A DNA stretch of 64,000 nt from G965215225 sp965215225 (GCA_965215225.1 OZ244039.1:1364001-1428000), one strand, 5' to 3'; shown: positions 34,980-44,746, numbered from the stretch's first letter. Notes: generated by a model not told the origin, from the letters alone. A program made the numbers and translations.

Positions 34980-36059
34980 ATGGCAACTCGTCCAGCTGAC
35001 TGTTTAGTTCTTATCCTTAGTCATTCAAGACTTTCTGAAGATTATGAATATCTTTCTTTAGTAAGGGCGGCGGGGCTGAGAGAGTTTATGGTCAAGAGGA
35101 TTAAGGTGAGGCAACCTCATCCTCATAGCTATATTGGTAGTGGTCAGTTGAATCAGCTAAAACAAGAGCTTAAACCTGCTCAAGAGGTCTTGGTAAATAT
35201 TGATTTGAGCGGAAGTCAACAACGGAACCTTGAAAGGATACTAGGGGTAGTTATCAAGGATCGCACTGCATTAATCTTGACTATATTTGCTCAACGCGCC
35301 CGCACCTATCAGGGCAAGCTTCAAGTTGAGCTGGCTCAGCTGGAATATCAAAATACCCGACTGGTGGGTGGTTGGACTCATTTGGAAAGACAAAGGGGAG
35401 CTATCGGACAAAGAGGCGGGGCGGGAGAAAAGCAACTGGAAGTTGACCGCCGACTGCTGCAGGCTCGTATGGGGCAGATACGCAAGAAGATGACAAAATT
35501 AAAAAAGCAAAGAAAACTTGGTTCTAATGCTCGCACCAAAGCGGGTCTGCCAGTGGTTTCCTTAGTTGGTTATACCAATGCGGGTAAATCTACGCTATTT
35601 AATGCACTAACCAAATCTACCGCCTATGCTTCAGCTCAGCTTTTTGCTACTCTAGATCCTACTATTCGTCGGGTAAGATGGGACTGGGGGAATTTTTTGT
35701 TAGCCGATACAGTGGGATTTATTGAAAATCTTTCGCCCAAACTATTGGAATCTTTCGCCGCAACCCTCAGTGAAATTAAACAATCTCATCTTATTATTCA
35801 CTTGATAGATATTACCGACGATGATTGCGAACGCAAGAAGGAAGTGGTGCATGGTATCCTTGAATCGCTTGGTGCAGAAAGAATAGATTGTTTAACTGTC
35901 TATAATAAAATAGATAGGTGTTCTATGCAAGACCAGCTGCAATATGATTGGCAAGGGAATCCTCATAGCCTTTGGATATCGGCACAAACGCATAATGGAC
36001 TTGAATTATTGTGCCAAGTCATTAATAATAAGCTAAGTCAATTTTTTTATGACAACTAA
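34980..36059 (+). CDS. hflX: GTPase HflX
   Basis: HflX is a ribosome-associated GTPase that splits stalled ribosomes under stress. The glycine-rich GERGGAGEKQLE-like segment (here GQRGGAGEKQLEVDRR) precedes the G domain, with P-loop GYTNAGKSTLF, LADTVGFIENLP-like G3 (here LADTVGFIENLS) and G4 YNKID. At 359 residues it is shorter than E. coli HflX (426), mainly at the C terminus. It lies 12 nt downstream of hfq and is probably co-transcribed. Confidence 0.95.
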   Translation: MATRPADCLVLILSHSRLSEDYEYLSLVRAAGLREFMVKRIKVRQPHPHSYIGSGQLNQLKQELKPAQEVLVNIDLSGSQQRNLERILGVVIKDRTALILTIFAQRARTYQGKLQVELAQLEYQNTRLVGGWTHLERQRGAIGQRGGAGEKQLEVDRRLLQARMGQIRKKMTKLKKQRKLGSNARTKAGLPVVSLVGYTNAGKSTLFNALTKSTAYASAQLFATLDPTIRRVRWDWGNFLLADTVGFIENLSPKLLESFAATLSEIKQSHLIIHLIDITDDDCERKKEVVHGILESLGAERIDCLTVYNKIDRCSMQDQLQYDWQGNPHSLWISAQTHNGLELLCQVINNKLSQFFYDN

Positions 36060-36092
36060 ATTTCATCATTAACTTATAGTAAAATAACTTTT

Positions 36093-37307
36093 ATGAAACA
36101 AGAAAGAGTAGATGGCTATGACCCTTGGAGTCGACCTACTAAGGATAGGGACAGTATCAAGGAGAATAGAGACGACAAGGACAAAAAGGATATACCATCC
36201 GGTGATGGGATAGAGGAAAGTAAAAAGCCTACCAGCCAACTATCCGATTTAATCAGTCTATTTGAGAAACTGGTTTTTGGCGGTAAGGGGGGAAGGAAGC
36301 CTGGTGGTCGCGGCCTAGGCTATATTATTAGTTCTATTTGTGCTGTTCTATTAGTCATCTGGGGGTTTATGGGCTTCTACATTGTTGACGAACAAGAACG
36401 CGGCGTAGTCCTAAGATTCGGTAAGTATATTGGTGAGCTGACTCCAGGGCTCAGATGGCAGCCTTATTTCATTGATAGGGTTATAGTTATTAATGTTACC
36501 CGACTTCGTAATTTCTCCGCTCGTGGCACCATGTTGACCGAAGATGAGAATATAGTAGATATTACTGTTGAAGTTCAGTATGTCATACAGAATGTTAATG
36601 ACTTTGTTCTCAAGGTGCGCGACCCAGAAATTAGTTTAAGACAGGCAACGGATAGTGCTTTACGCCATGTGGTGGGTAGCACTATAATGGATCAAGTGAT
36701 TACTGAAGGAAGGGCTCAGGTGGCAGCGGATGTTACTATTAGAATCCAGGACTACCTTGATGTTTATGGCACAGGGATTCGAGTCAGTCGGGTGAATATC
36801 CAAAATGCCGACCCGCCCGCTGAGGTAAAACCGGCTTTTGAAGATGTGATCAGTGCCCGTGAAGATGAGGTCCGTTTTCGCAATCAAGCAAGGGCTTACG
36901 CGAATGCCATAGTTCCTCAAGCACGTGGTGAAGCAAGACGGATAGAGGAAGAAGGACGCGGCTATAGGGATGCTAAGATATCACGGGCAACAGGAGATGC
37001 GGAAAGATTCTTATTGCTCTATAGAGAGTTTCGCAAAGCACCAGAGGTAACCCGTAATCGTCTCTATTTAGAAGCTATGGAAGAGGTTCTGGCTAACTCC
37101 AATAAGATTCTTATAGATGTTAGTGAAGGTAATAACAACTTGCTTTACTTACCTTTGGATAAAATTATTGCAAGAGGAGAGTTTGAGTCTCCTCCATCCA
37201 GTGTTTCATCAAGTGGGCGAACTACACTGAGCGAAGGACAAGTATCTGGCATAGTTTCGCGTGTTCTGCAGGAATTGAATAAAAGAGCACAACAAGACGG
37301 GAGATAA
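36093..37307 (+). CDS. hflK: FtsH modulator HflK
   Basis: HflK forms with HflC a large membrane complex that encloses and regulates the FtsH protease. The first 70 residues are charged and glycine-rich, then one transmembrane helix (about 75-97) leads to the SPFH domain (YIVDEQERGVVLRFGKY). An ARGEARRIEEEG coiled-coil region follows. The 404 residues are normal. It starts 33 nt after hflX and 2 nt separate it from hflC. Confidence 0.95.
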   Translation: MKQERVDGYDPWSRPTKDRDSIKENRDDKDKKDIPSGDGIEESKKPTSQLSDLISLFEKLVFGGKGGRKPGGRGLGYIISSICAVLLVIWGFMGFYIVDEQERGVVLRFGKYIGELTPGLRWQPYFIDRVIVINVTRLRNFSARGTMLTEDENIVDITVEVQYVIQNVNDFVLKVRDPEISLRQATDSALRHVVGSTIMDQVITEGRAQVAADVTIRIQDYLDVYGTGIRVSRVNIQNADPPAEVKPAFEDVISAREDEVRFRNQARAYANAIVPQARGEARRIEEEGRGYRDAKISRATGDAERFLLLYREFRKAPEVTRNRLYLEAMEEVLANSNKILIDVSEGNNNLLYLPLDKIIARGEFESPPSSVSSSGRTTLSEGQVSGIVSRVLQELNKRAQQDGR

Positions 37308-37309
37308 AC

Positions 37310-38188
37310 ATGAAGAGAATACAAACGATTCTATTATTAGCGGGTCTGATTCTATTATGGGTATTAAGTGAGACCATCTATATAGTTGATGAACGGGAAA
37401 GAGCGGTGCTGCTTAGATTTGGTGAATTGGTTAAGACCGATACAGCCGCTGGCATCCACTTCAAAGTTCCTTTCATATATGTTGTCAAGAAGTTTGATGC
37501 TAGGGTGCAAACCTTAGATAGTCCTGAGGCGGAATACCTTACTGCAGAAAAGAAACAGCTGATTGTTGATTCCTATGCCAAGTGGCGTATCAGTGATGTG
37601 GGGAAGTATTACACGGCAACCAGTGGTGATGAATTGAAGACATCGCGATTGCTCTTTGCTCGGGTAGATAATGGTTTGCGCAATCAATTTGGTGAAAGAA
37701 CAGTAAAAGAAGTAGTGTCTGGTCAAAGAGATCAGCTGATGGAGGATATTCGTAATCAGTTGAACGAAGTGGCTCAAGAAGAGCTAGGCATAGAGATCCT
37801 GGATGTGAGAGTTATGAAAATCAATCTGCCAGATAATGTTAGTGAAAGCGTCTATGCACGTATGACGACTGAACGCGAACGCTTGGCTCAAGAGCTGCGT
37901 TCTCAAGGACGCGAGCTGGCAGAGGGTATTCGAGCCGAAGCGGATAAGGATAGAACCGTTATTATTGCGCGCGCCTATGAAAATGCTGAGATACTAAGGG
38001 GCGAGGGGGATGCAGCGGCTGCCCAGATATATGCTACTGCTTATAATCAAGCAAGAGATTTTTACGATTTCTACCGCTCTCTTTTTGCCTATAGGGAAGT
38101 TTTTCGCCAGAGCAATAGTTTTCTTATCTTAGAACCGGATAGCGACTTCTTTCAGTATATTGGATCTAGCCAAAACACAAATCAATGA
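37310..38188 (+). CDS. hflC: FtsH modulator HflC
   Basis: HflC is the partner of HflK, with an N-terminal membrane helix (about 5-25) and an SPFH domain opening YIVDERERAVLLRFGE. KINLPDNVSESVYARMTTER and IRAEADKDRTVIIARAYENA are strongly conserved family segments. The 292 residues are slightly shorter than E. coli HflC (334). The stop overlaps the next gene by 4 nt. Confidence 0.95.
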   Translation: MKRIQTILLLAGLILLWVLSETIYIVDERERAVLLRFGELVKTDTAAGIHFKVPFIYVVKKFDARVQTLDSPEAEYLTAEKKQLIVDSYAKWRISDVGKYYTATSGDELKTSRLLFARVDNGLRNQFGERTVKEVVSGQRDQLMEDIRNQLNEVAQEELGIEILDVRVMKINLPDNVSESVYARMTTERERLAQELRSQGRELAEGIRAEADKDRTVIIARAYENAEILRGEGDAAAAQIYATAYNQARDFYDFYRSLFAYREVFRQSNSFLILEPDSDFFQYIGSSQNTNQ

Positions 38189-38640
38189 GATTCATCTATT
38201 TATTTTGTATTGCTTTCATTTACTGTTTTTCTTTCAATATTCAGGCTGAAGAACCTGTCAGCAAGAGCCGGCTGAACAAAATAGCAATAGGCGGCCATAG
38301 CCCTACTTCTTATCATCAATCCCAACAGGCCAATAAAGGCGAAAGGCAGTTCAGCTATGATTGGAAGGATGCAAAGTGGCTGTTTAAGAATGCGCAGGAA
38401 AGGGATCTCTTTGTTGTGGACCCAACTCGTTATGCGCCTGCTTATAATGGTTTTTGCGCTAATGCTCTTAGCCTAGGCGAAGGACTGGTTAAAACCAATG
38501 GCAAGCACTGGCGTATCATAGAAGATCGTCTTTATCTTTTTTACTCTGCAAAGGGACGAGAAAGGTGGGGCACCAATACAGTTGAATATATTGCCGAAGC
38601 CAATGAAGCTTGGCAAGGAGAACTCGATCAAGCTAGATAA
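38185..38640 (+). CDS. Exported YHS-domain protein
   Basis: This is a 151-residue protein with a signal peptide (about 1-21, ending NIQAE). IAIGGHSPTSYHQ, KWLFKNAQERDLFVVDPTRYAPAYNGFCA and KTNGKHWRIIEDRLYLFYS match the YHS-domain proteins found in marine and other gammaproteobacteria. YHS domains are thought to bind metals; the role is unknown. It is coupled to hflC by a 4-nt overlap, and the pterin dehydratase gene follows. Confidence 0.85.
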   Translation: MRFIYLFCIAFIYCFSFNIQAEEPVSKSRLNKIAIGGHSPTSYHQSQQANKGERQFSYDWKDAKWLFKNAQERDLFVVDPTRYAPAYNGFCANALSLGEGLVKTNGKHWRIIEDRLYLFYSAKGRERWGTNTVEYIAEANEAWQGELDQAR

Positions 38641-38668
38641 ACTTTTTGAGTCTAAAGTTCAACCATAT

Positions 38669-39028
38669 ATGGAGAAAATATCACAGCTGAAATTCTTACC
38701 TATAGAGAAAAACACTCAACCATTAAAAAATAAGGCTCTTACGGCAATGGTTTCCCAGCTTAAGAATTGGGAAGTGGTGGACTATGGTGGTAGTGAAGCA
38801 CTCTATAAGGCTTATGAACTAAAGAGCTTTCTTGATGCGCAAAAACTTGCAGTTAAATTAGGTGAGCTGGCCGAAAAGTATAATCATCATCCGATTCTTA
38901 GCTATACTTGGGGGAAGCTTGAGGTCTATTGGTTCACTCATTCCTTGAAAGGCATTCATACCAACGATATAGTGCTGGCTCAAGAAACTGAGGCCCTAGC
39001 CCAAGAATCTGGTCTCCCTATTAACTGA
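38669..39028 (+). CDS. phhB: 4a-hydroxytetrahydrobiopterin dehydratase
   Basis: PhhB recycles the pterin cofactor of aromatic amino acid hydroxylases. KYNHHPILSYTWGKLEVYW and THSLKGIHTNDIVLA carry the conserved His-His-Pro, aromatic, His and Asp residues. The ATG at 38669 gives 119 residues, matching the family; an ATG at 38582 is in frame but lies inside the upstream gene. No phenylalanine hydroxylase gene is in the window. It ends 2 nt before fmdB. Confidence 0.88.
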   Translation: MEKISQLKFLPIEKNTQPLKNKALTAMVSQLKNWEVVDYGGSEALYKAYELKSFLDAQKLAVKLGELAEKYNHHPILSYTWGKLEVYWFTHSLKGIHTNDIVLAQETEALAQESGLPIN

Positions 39029-39030
39029 AA

Positions 39031-39357
39031 ATGCCTATTTACGAATACTCCTGTATTAATTGTGGGCATTATCTAACCAAACTACAAAAGATTACTGACC
39101 AGCCCATAGTCGCCTGTCCTGATTGTGGAGAATTGCAAATGCGTAAATTGGTTTCGGCAGCCGGATTTCAACTCAAAGGAACTGGCTGGTATGCAACTGA
39201 TTTTCGTAATTCAACCACAAAACCTAAGTCAGATACAAAAGAAGATTCAGCTGGGAATAAAGAAACAGGCAAGAATAAGAGCGAAGACTCAGCAAGCAAA
39301 GAAGGGGACAACAAGAACTCAGCTACCAAACGGAAAGAAGAGTCAAGAACAGAATGA
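39031..39357 (+). CDS. FmdB-family zinc ribbon protein
   Basis: This is a 108-residue protein with an N-terminal FmdB/CxxC zinc ribbon: MPIYEYSC, CGHYLTKLQK and CPDCGELQMRKLVS supply two CxxC pairs. The C-terminal half is a highly charged low-complexity tail rich in Lys, Glu, Asp and Ser. It overlaps the aspS start by 4 nt. The fmdB-aspS pairing is frequent in proteobacteria. The function is unknown. Confidence 0.9.
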   Translation: MPIYEYSCINCGHYLTKLQKITDQPIVACPDCGELQMRKLVSAAGFQLKGTGWYATDFRNSTTKPKSDTKEDSAGNKETGKNKSEDSASKEGDNKNSATKRKEESRTE

Positions 39358-41135
39358 GCCACTATAGAGACTGTCTATGTGGCCAGATTAACGGTGATCA
39401 GTTAAATAAACAACTATCTCTTTGTGGTTGGGTTCATAGGAGGAGGGATCACGGTGGGGTTATCTTTATAGATTTGCGCGATCACACTGGAATAGTGCAG
39501 ATAGTATTTGATCCGAATGAAGATAATGGGCTTTTTAGTCTAGCTGAGCAGCTACGTAGTGAGAATGTGCTTGCTCTAAAAGGGAAGCTGCGGGAGCGAC
39601 CTGCTGATACTGAGAACCTAGCTATTGTTACGGGCAAATGGGAGGTTCTATGCAATGAATGTACTCTTCTCAATAGAACCGGTTCTTTGCCTTTTACGCC
39701 AGAAGAGCATTCCCATGTAGGTGAGGAAATGCGGTTGCGATTTCGGGTTTTGGATTTGCGTCGTTCGGTGATGCAAGAGAATTTGCGTTTTCGCGCCAGG
39801 CTTGCCCATTTTTTGCGTGATTTTTTAATAAAGAGAGGTTTTCTCGAAGTAGAAACTCCGTCTCTTACCCGGGCAACGCCAGAGGGGGCACGTGATTACT
39901 TAGTGCCAAGCCGATTACAGAAGGGGGATTTCTATGCCTTACCTCAATCACCGCAGCTATTCAAACAGCTCTTAATCATAGGAGGAGTAGATAGATATTA
40001 TCAGTTTGCCCGTTGCTTTCGTGATGAGGACCTGCGCGCCGACCGCCAACCGGAATTTACCCAACTGGATATTGAAATGGCGTTTGTCACTGAAGAAGAG
40101 GTGATCTGTTTGGCTGAGGAGATGATAAGGCAGCTATTTGCGCAGCTCTTAGCTATAGAACTACCCTCATTTTTGCGCCTTAAATATGAAGACTCATTGA
40201 GGCTCTATGGCACGGATAGACCAGATTTGCGTTCTTCGCTAAGATTGGTGGATATAGATGATCTAGTCCTTGATATTGACTTCAAAATATTTCAACAAGC
40301 GGCCCGTTGTGACCAAAGCAGGGTTGCAGTGCTATGTGTGCCGGGAGGGAAGGACTTTAGCCGTAGAAACATAGACGACTACACCCGTTTTGTCTCTCAT
40401 TATGGTGCTAAGGGCCTAGCCTTTATCAATGTCCTTGATCCTCATAAAGGAAGACAAGGACTGCAATCTCCTATCATTAAATTTTTTTCGGATGAATCTC
40501 TCAACCAGATTCTAACGAGAACCGAAGCCAAGGCGGGTGATCTGCTCTTCTTCGGTGCAGATAAAAAGGAAGTGGTGAACAGTAGCTTGGCAGCCTTAAG
40601 AAACCTTGTTTCCAAAGATAAGAAATTGACCAAAGCAGGTTGGCAGCCGGTTTGGATAACGGATTTTCCTTTGTTTGAAAAAGATAAGGATGGCATTGTT
40701 AAACCATTACATCATCCTTTTACCGCACCGATTGAGGCTGAGGCTACTTTGGATCCATTACAAATTAAATCGCGCGCCTATGATCTGGTTCTTAATGGAG
40801 TCGAATTAGGAGGTGGTTCAATTCGTATCCATCAAAAAGAGACCCAACTTCAAATGCTAAAACTCTTGGGGATTGATGAACAGCAAGCAACTGAGAAGTT
40901 CGGTTTTCTACTTAATTCATTAGAGCTAGGCGCTCCACCTCACGGTGGTATAGCTTTTGGTTTTGACCGTTTGGCTATGCTACTAGTTGGCGCAGATAGT
41001 ATCCGTGATGTCATTGCCTTTCCTAAGACTCAATCGGCCACTTGCTTGTTAACTGAAGCACCTAATGTGGCACCTATGGCTCAGCTCACGGAATTAGGAA
41101 TTCAGTTGACATCTAAGGAATATGGCAGGGCATAG
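39354..41135 (+). CDS. aspS: Aspartyl-tRNA synthetase
   Basis: AspS charges tRNA-Asp (or also tRNA-Asn in non-discriminating forms). The N-terminal OB-fold has GWVHRRRDHGGVIFIDLRD. Class II motif 2 is FRDEDLRADRQPEFTQLD and motif 3 GIAFGFDRLAMLL. The bacterial GAD insertion domain is present, giving 593 residues as usual. The gene is overlapped by yebC at its 3' end. Confidence 0.97.
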   Translation: MSHYRDCLCGQINGDQLNKQLSLCGWVHRRRDHGGVIFIDLRDHTGIVQIVFDPNEDNGLFSLAEQLRSENVLALKGKLRERPADTENLAIVTGKWEVLCNECTLLNRTGSLPFTPEEHSHVGEEMRLRFRVLDLRRSVMQENLRFRARLAHFLRDFLIKRGFLEVETPSLTRATPEGARDYLVPSRLQKGDFYALPQSPQLFKQLLIIGGVDRYYQFARCFRDEDLRADRQPEFTQLDIEMAFVTEEEVICLAEEMIRQLFAQLLAIELPSFLRLKYEDSLRLYGTDRPDLRSSLRLVDIDDLVLDIDFKIFQQAARCDQSRVAVLCVPGGKDFSRRNIDDYTRFVSHYGAKGLAFINVLDPHKGRQGLQSPIIKFFSDESLNQILTRTEAKAGDLLFFGADKKEVVNSSLAALRNLVSKDKKLTKAGWQPVWITDFPLFEKDKDGIVKPLHHPFTAPIEAEATLDPLQIKSRAYDLVLNGVELGGGSIRIHQKETQLQMLKLLGIDEQQATEKFGFLLNSLELGAPPHGGIAFGFDRLAMLLVGADSIRDVIAFPKTQSATCLLTEAPNVAPMAQLTELGIQLTSKEYGRA

Positions 41136-41844
41136 TAAATGGGCCAATATTAGGTATCGTAAATCAGCGCAAGATGCTAGACGGGGGAAATTATTTACAA
41201 AGTTATTACGCGAAATAACAGTAGCAGTTAAGGTTGATGGTGCTGATAGCCCTCGGTTAAGACAAGCAAAGGAAAAGGCCATGGCACTTAATATGCCACG
41301 TTCAACTATTGATAGGGCTATCAAACGGGCTGCTGGCGGTGATGAAGATATTGATTACCAAACTATTATCTATGAAGGCTATGGTCCGGCTGGCAGTGCT
41401 CTTTATATTGAAGCCCTCACTGATAATAAGAATCGCTGCGTCGCCGAGATCCGTCATAGTCTAAGCCGCTATGGCGGTAGGCTTGGTACCAACGGTTCGG
41501 TTGCTTATCTTTTTTACAAGAGCGCTATGATGGAGGTGAAGGATGTAGCAAGTGAGGAGCAACTTTTACAAGATGCGATAGATGGGGGTGCTAAGGATGT
41601 GCAAGCTATTGATGAGGGTAATTTTTATGTTCAAACTGATCCTAGCCAGTTGACACAGCTAGAAGAATCTCTTAATGCCAAAGGCTATGAATTAGGTTAT
41701 AAGGATATAGCTATGATTCCCCACCAACCACTTGTTGTTTCAGATGCTACTGTTATGGAAAAGCTAAGACAGCTTCTGAATGCTCTGGCAGACCTAGATG
41801 ATGTGGCTAATGTATACAGCAATGTAGAAATGGTAGAGGACTGA
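41122..41844 (+). CDS. yebC: YebC/PmpR-family transcriptional regulator
   Basis: This is a 240-residue protein starting MAGHSKWANI, diagnostic of the YebC family, with NMPRSTIDRAIKRA and IYEGYGPAGSALYIEALTDN. YebC proteins act as DNA-binding regulators, and some help translation of proline stretches. It overlaps aspS by 14 nt. In many gammaproteobacteria it sits just before ruvC, as here. Confidence 0.96.
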   Translation: MAGHSKWANIRYRKSAQDARRGKLFTKLLREITVAVKVDGADSPRLRQAKEKAMALNMPRSTIDRAIKRAAGGDEDIDYQTIIYEGYGPAGSALYIEALTDNKNRCVAEIRHSLSRYGGRLGTNGSVAYLFYKSAMMEVKDVASEEQLLQDAIDGGAKDVQAIDEGNFYVQTDPSQLTQLEESLNAKGYELGYKDIAMIPHQPLVVSDATVMEKLRQLLNALADLDDVANVYSNVEMVED

Positions 41845-41928
41845 ATGGATGAGCTAGCTAAGATGCATAGGCTGTCTTAGGGAGAATAATGAGAGAATAA
41901 TTTTGTCTTTTATCTCAGTAGATTAAAT

Positions 41929-42408
41929 ATGCGTATTATTGGTTTTGATCCTGGCATAGACAAGTGTGGTTATGGGATAATCGAGATTCCAACTCAAAAG
42001 CCTAAGTATGTAGCTAGCGGTAGAATTACTTCAATTAGAACTCAACCCCTAGAGCAAAAGCTTGTGAACATACAAGAAAGTGTTTATAAACTGGTTGATC
42101 AATATTCGGTTGGTAGCTGCGCGATAGAGGATCTCTTTGCTGGTCACAATTTGCGTGGCGCCCTCCATCTAGGTATGGCTCATGGTGCTGTGCTTGCCGC
42201 CCTAGGTAGAAGGCAACTTGTTGTATCTTTTTATCCTCCTGCAGTAGTTAAAAAGACCATCGCAGGTAATGGGAGGGCAACTAAGGAAACAATAACAAAA
42301 ATGGTGCAAAGGCATCTTGCTATGACTGGATCCTTTAGCTTTGATTCATCCGATGCGCTCGCGGTTGCCCTATGCCACTTTTATGTGGAGAGAAAGCAGC
42401 TAATATGA
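41929..42408 (+). CDS. ruvC: Holliday junction endonuclease RuvC
   Basis: RuvC resolves Holliday junctions. The four catalytic acids are Asp7 (GFDPGIDKCG), Glu67 (AIEDLFAG), Asp139 and Asp142 (DSSDALAVA), at nearly the same positions as in E. coli. The 159 residues are slightly short of the usual 173. ruvA and ruvB do not follow; a convergent glycosyltransferase gene overlaps the end by 9 nt. Confidence 0.95.
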   Translation: MRIIGFDPGIDKCGYGIIEIPTQKPKYVASGRITSIRTQPLEQKLVNIQESVYKLVDQYSVGSCAIEDLFAGHNLRGALHLGMAHGAVLAALGRRQLVVSFYPPAVVKKTIAGNGRATKETITKMVQRHLAMTGSFSFDSSDALAVALCHFYVERKQLI

Positions 42409-43584
42409 CTTATTTGATTTGCTGTTCTTGCCCTGAAATATGAAAAATAGCCTTTGAAGTTCCCTTTTACTAAAATGATAGAATGCTTGTCCTAAGATTT
42501 TAATAAGCGCTTGCCAGCTAAGTTTTCTATTGGCAAGGCGATGAGTAGCATGGTAGAAATATACTTCTTCGTTTATTAAGTAATAAGGATAGAGTATGAT
42601 GAGTACTATTTTTTGAACTAATTTATAGTAGTATCTTGTTATATTAGTCTTAGAGGATCTAGTGTAGCCTAAGTAAAGAAACGATGTTTTTCTTTCTATG
42701 GCTTTAGTCGCACATTTATTTAGTTGAATAGCAAAAACATAGGACTCTTTCTTGAATAAAGATTTATCAGATAAAGGATAATTTGTCTTTGAATTTATTA
42801 GCTCAAACAATTGTGACTTCCCTTTATACAGATGCACAATAATAAAATAGCACCAGGGTGAATCAGTGGTATTAAAACGATCATGAAGACTTATTACAGG
42901 TTTATTCTTATAGGTTATGCCTTTTTTGGAATCACTATTAATTCGTAACAGATAGTGAATCAATCTTCTTGATTTATGATCATACCCATCTGCCCAGTAT
43001 TTTAGCCTTAAATTATAGTTTGGTGGAAAATGGAACAGATCAAAATGCTTGGGAGCATCACCTAAGCACTTTTGTTCCATAAAACGAAAAGACGCTTTTG
43101 CAATTTTGCTTCTCCACCAGTGAGGAAATTTCTTGTTATTAACAAAGATCCACCCTGAATTATATTTACCAACTCTATTAGTGTTTACTGGAAACCTTGG
43201 TGATAGACCCAGATCCTTACTATCATCAACCAAGCCAAGAGGAGAGGCGATGATGACATCCGCATCCACATAGAGAGTATTGGAATGGTGTTCTAAGGCC
43301 TGTTCAATGGTGACAGACTTTTGACTCCCGAATTCTAGTTTTTCTAGGTCATTTAATAGTTTCCAATGGTGGACCCCATATTTTTCTAATCCCAAGGTTA
43401 TAGTGAGATTTGTTGGTAAGCCGGTTTCTTTTTGTAGTCTTTCCTTCACTATTGGCTGAGCCAGAACAAAGACCGGCATGTCTGGATGAAATAGTGCAAT
43501 AGAGCGGAGCAACAAGACTAGATCATCATAGACTGCTAAGTTAGCCATGGTGGCGATGGAGCGGATGTTAGTATTTTTTGTCAT
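42400..43584 (-). CDS. GT8/GT77-like glycosyltransferase, array copy A
   Basis: This is a 394-residue protein of nucleotide-diphospho-sugar transferase type. The N-terminal half has IALFHPDMPVFVLAQP, a metal-binding DxD in LYVDADVIIASP and YNSGWIFVNNKKFPHWW, as in GT8/GT77-like enzymes. The C-terminal half is Lys/Tyr-rich with little recognisable. It is paralogous to the genes at 45811 and 49248 and is the last gene of the - strand array. It probably adds a sugar to a cell-surface glycan; donor and acceptor are unknown. Confidence 0.75.
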   Translation of the reverse strand: MTKNTNIRSIATMANLAVYDDLVLLLRSIALFHPDMPVFVLAQPIVKERLQKETGLPTNLTITLGLEKYGVHHWKLLNDLEKLEFGSQKSVTIEQALEHHSNTLYVDADVIIASPLGLVDDSKDLGLSPRFPVNTNRVGKYNSGWIFVNNKKFPHWWRSKIAKASFRFMEQKCLGDAPKHFDLFHFPPNYNLRLKYWADGYDHKSRRLIHYLLRINSDSKKGITYKNKPVISLHDRFNTTDSPWCYFIIVHLYKGKSQLFELINSKTNYPLSDKSLFKKESYVFAIQLNKCATKAIERKTSFLYLGYTRSSKTNITRYYYKLVQKIVLIILYPYYLINEEVYFYHATHRLANRKLSWQALIKILGQAFYHFSKRELQRLFFIFQGKNSKSNKSY

Positions 43585-43620
43585 AAGGCTCTAATCAATG
43601 TGGATAATGGGCAAATAATG

Positions 43621-44709
43621 CTATATTGAAACCCTGGTCAATAGAAAGGCGATTTCTTGCCATCTTCTTTGTTTGATAAGGTTCAATAAGAATTTCCTTC
43701 TTACTTTCTTCTTTAGATGGCGGAATTTTGTATTACACAGAAGCATAATTCTGAATAGCTGTTCAATTTCTTTTTTATCTAGTTTCTTCGGCTCTTTCAT
43801 GTTTTCTATCATATAGGCTGCGGAATGGAAGATTGCTCTTTTGATTTGTTTGGGCAAGGGGTTAACTAGTTGGATAAAGGTGCTTTCTGTGATAGAACTA
43901 GTCAGAGGATCATATCCTTTGTATCTTCGATACCATGCACTTGCATAGGCAGAAATATGACAATATAGCCGTCTTATGATGCTTTGACTACTTATCTGAG
44001 GATGCTTAAAATAAGCAGGGTGACTATAAAGAAAAAGGAAATCCTGGACGACGCCAGCGGAATATTTTTCTTGAAATCTTAGAGTCAAATCTAGATCCTG
44101 TGCCGAAGTAAACACAGGCCGCCAACCTCCTATAGCAAGTAAGCTTTGTTTGTTGAAAAAAGACATAGGTGAAAGAATAAAAGGAGTGGGGATGTGTAAA
44201 TTATGAGGAGATTCTTTAAGAGGCTGACTATGTTCGGGCCCTCTTGCTATGACCCGATTTTGACCAATATAGTAGTAGCTACACACACATGCCATTTCAC
44301 TAGGGGAGTTTTCTAAGTAGAGCAGCTGCTTCTCCAGTTTTTTTGGCATAGAGATATCATCGTCATCCATCAAGGCAATATACTTGCCTTTTGCCAGTCG
44401 GAGACCATGGTTTCTAGCTGCTGCTAAGCCGCCATTTGGTTGGTAAGTGATAACTATTCTATTGTCTTGCTTTTGATAATCCTTAAGAACGCTTTGCGTC
44501 TCATCGGTGGAACCATCATCTACAATGATGAATTCAAAATTGGTGAAAGTTTGATTAAGAATGCTTTCTATAGCTCTGGGTAGTAGGAGAGTAGCGCGAT
44601 TATGGGTTGCCATGGTCACGCTTATTAGAGGAGACTTATTCTTTTCTTGTTCTCTTCTCCGTTTTTTAGACATGCTGGGTGATGGAATAGATGGCAAGTA
44701 TTTTTTCAT
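43621..44709 (-). CDS. GT2-family glycosyltransferase, array copy A
   Basis: This is a 362-residue GT-A transferase. PLISVTMATHNRA, IIVDDGSTDETQ and YIALMDDDDIS (DxD) are the nucleotide-sugar and metal-binding motifs. DLDLTLRFQEKYSAGVV holds the acidic residue of the ED motif. The N terminus has an extra charged segment of about 25 residues compared with its paralogues. It is most similar to the adjacent gene at 44747. Confidence 0.9.
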   Translation of the reverse strand: MKKYLPSIPSPSMSKKRRREQEKNKSPLISVTMATHNRATLLLPRAIESILNQTFTNFEFIIVDDGSTDETQSVLKDYQKQDNRIVITYQPNGGLAAARNHGLRLAKGKYIALMDDDDISMPKKLEKQLLYLENSPSEMACVCSYYYIGQNRVIARGPEHSQPLKESPHNLHIPTPFILSPMSFFNKQSLLAIGGWRPVFTSAQDLDLTLRFQEKYSAGVVQDFLFLYSHPAYFKHPQISSQSIIRRLYCHISAYASAWYRRYKGYDPLTSSITESTFIQLVNPLPKQIKRAIFHSAAYMIENMKEPKKLDKKEIEQLFRIMLLCNTKFRHLKKKVRRKFLLNLIKQRRWQEIAFLLTRVSI

Positions 44710-44746
44710 AAAGCTTTAATTAATGTGGATAATGCCGCAAAGAATA

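Noticed and set aside
38582..38668. N-terminal extension of the pterin dehydratase from an ATG inside the YHS gene
   Set aside because: The added 29 residues are not part of the family and the downstream ATG gives the normal length.
41845..41928. Very short ORF of 11 codons between yebC and ruvC
   Set aside because: It is too short and lacks any conserved feature; the gap otherwise holds nothing recognisable.
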